DNA of 6,117 nucleotides from Gemmatimonadota bacterium (lineage in GTDB: Bacteria > Gemmatimonadota > Gemmatimonadetes > JACCXV01): NCBI GenBank assembly GCA_013696835.1, contig JACCXV010000013.1, positions 1 to 6,117 on the forward strand, read 5' to 3'. The translations under genes and the position numbers were made by a program. Shown here piece by piece: positions 5,991 to 6,117 of the stretch (position 1 is its first letter; each line of letters begins with the position of its first letter). The notes under the pieces were generated by a model that was given only the letters and a program-made list of their open reading frames with translations, made no database searches and was not told the DNA's origin.

Positions 5991-6117
5991 ACGTGGGGTC
6001 CTGCCGCCCACCGCGCCTCCTGCCGCCCCGCCGGCCCCGCCGGCGGCCCCGACGTTCGGGCTCCTGCGGCACGGCAGCCGCGGTGGCGGCGGGAGGTGCC
6101 GGGGCCGATCGAGGAAG

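Noticed and set aside
5991..6117. Possible coding sequence continuing upstream of glutamate dehydrogenase on the minus strand
   Set aside because: The frame is open but Gly/Ala/Arg-rich with no recognised domain, and the strong SD before ATG 5965 indicates initiation there.

Overview
The window comes from a GC-rich, probably Gram-negative bacterium. Two predicted lipoproteins carry signal peptidase II sites, most coding frames throw long antisense shadow ORFs, and translation signals are mixed: some genes have a Shine-Dalgarno (SD) sequence and one looks leaderless. The M14-type peptidase tail and the IPT/TIG lipoprotein would fit Gemmatimonadota or a similar GC-rich phylum. That placement is inference only. 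No rRNA, tRNA, CRISPR array or insertion sequence was seen.

Layout, left to right. (1) 1-627 (+): the C-terminal 208 residues of an M14-family zinc carboxypeptidase-like protein, cut by the window edge. (2) 628-892: a non-coding gap that begins with three imperfect 24-bp tandem repeats and holds a possible promoter. (3) 893-1855 (+): a lipoprotein with two IPT/TIG domains and an unrecognised C-terminal domain. (4) 1857-3218 (-): a P-loop kinase-like protein of the HPr kinase/PEP carboxykinase fold. (5) 3215-4060 (-): a TMEM175 (DUF1211) family potassium-channel-like membrane protein. Its TGA stop shares a GTGA overlap with the start of gene 4, so the two form a translationally coupled pair with the channel first. 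(6) 4115-4534 (+): a small lipoprotein, divergent from the channel gene across 54 bp. (7) 4547-5965 (-): a hexameric-type glutamate dehydrogenase with an unusual Pro/Gly/Ala-rich N-terminal extension.

The genes are packed tightly. The convergent pairs are separated by 1 bp (genes 3/4) and 12 bp (genes 6/7), with no room for a conventional terminator. The most interesting unit is the channel plus HPr-kinase-fold pair: the channel has a Ser/Pro-rich cytosolic-looking tail encoded partly by a 9-bp tandem repeat, and a putative Ser/Thr-type phosphotransfer enzyme follows immediately. A functional link is a hypothesis, not something the sequence proves. Glutamate dehydrogenase and the small lipoprotein look like ordinary neighbours.
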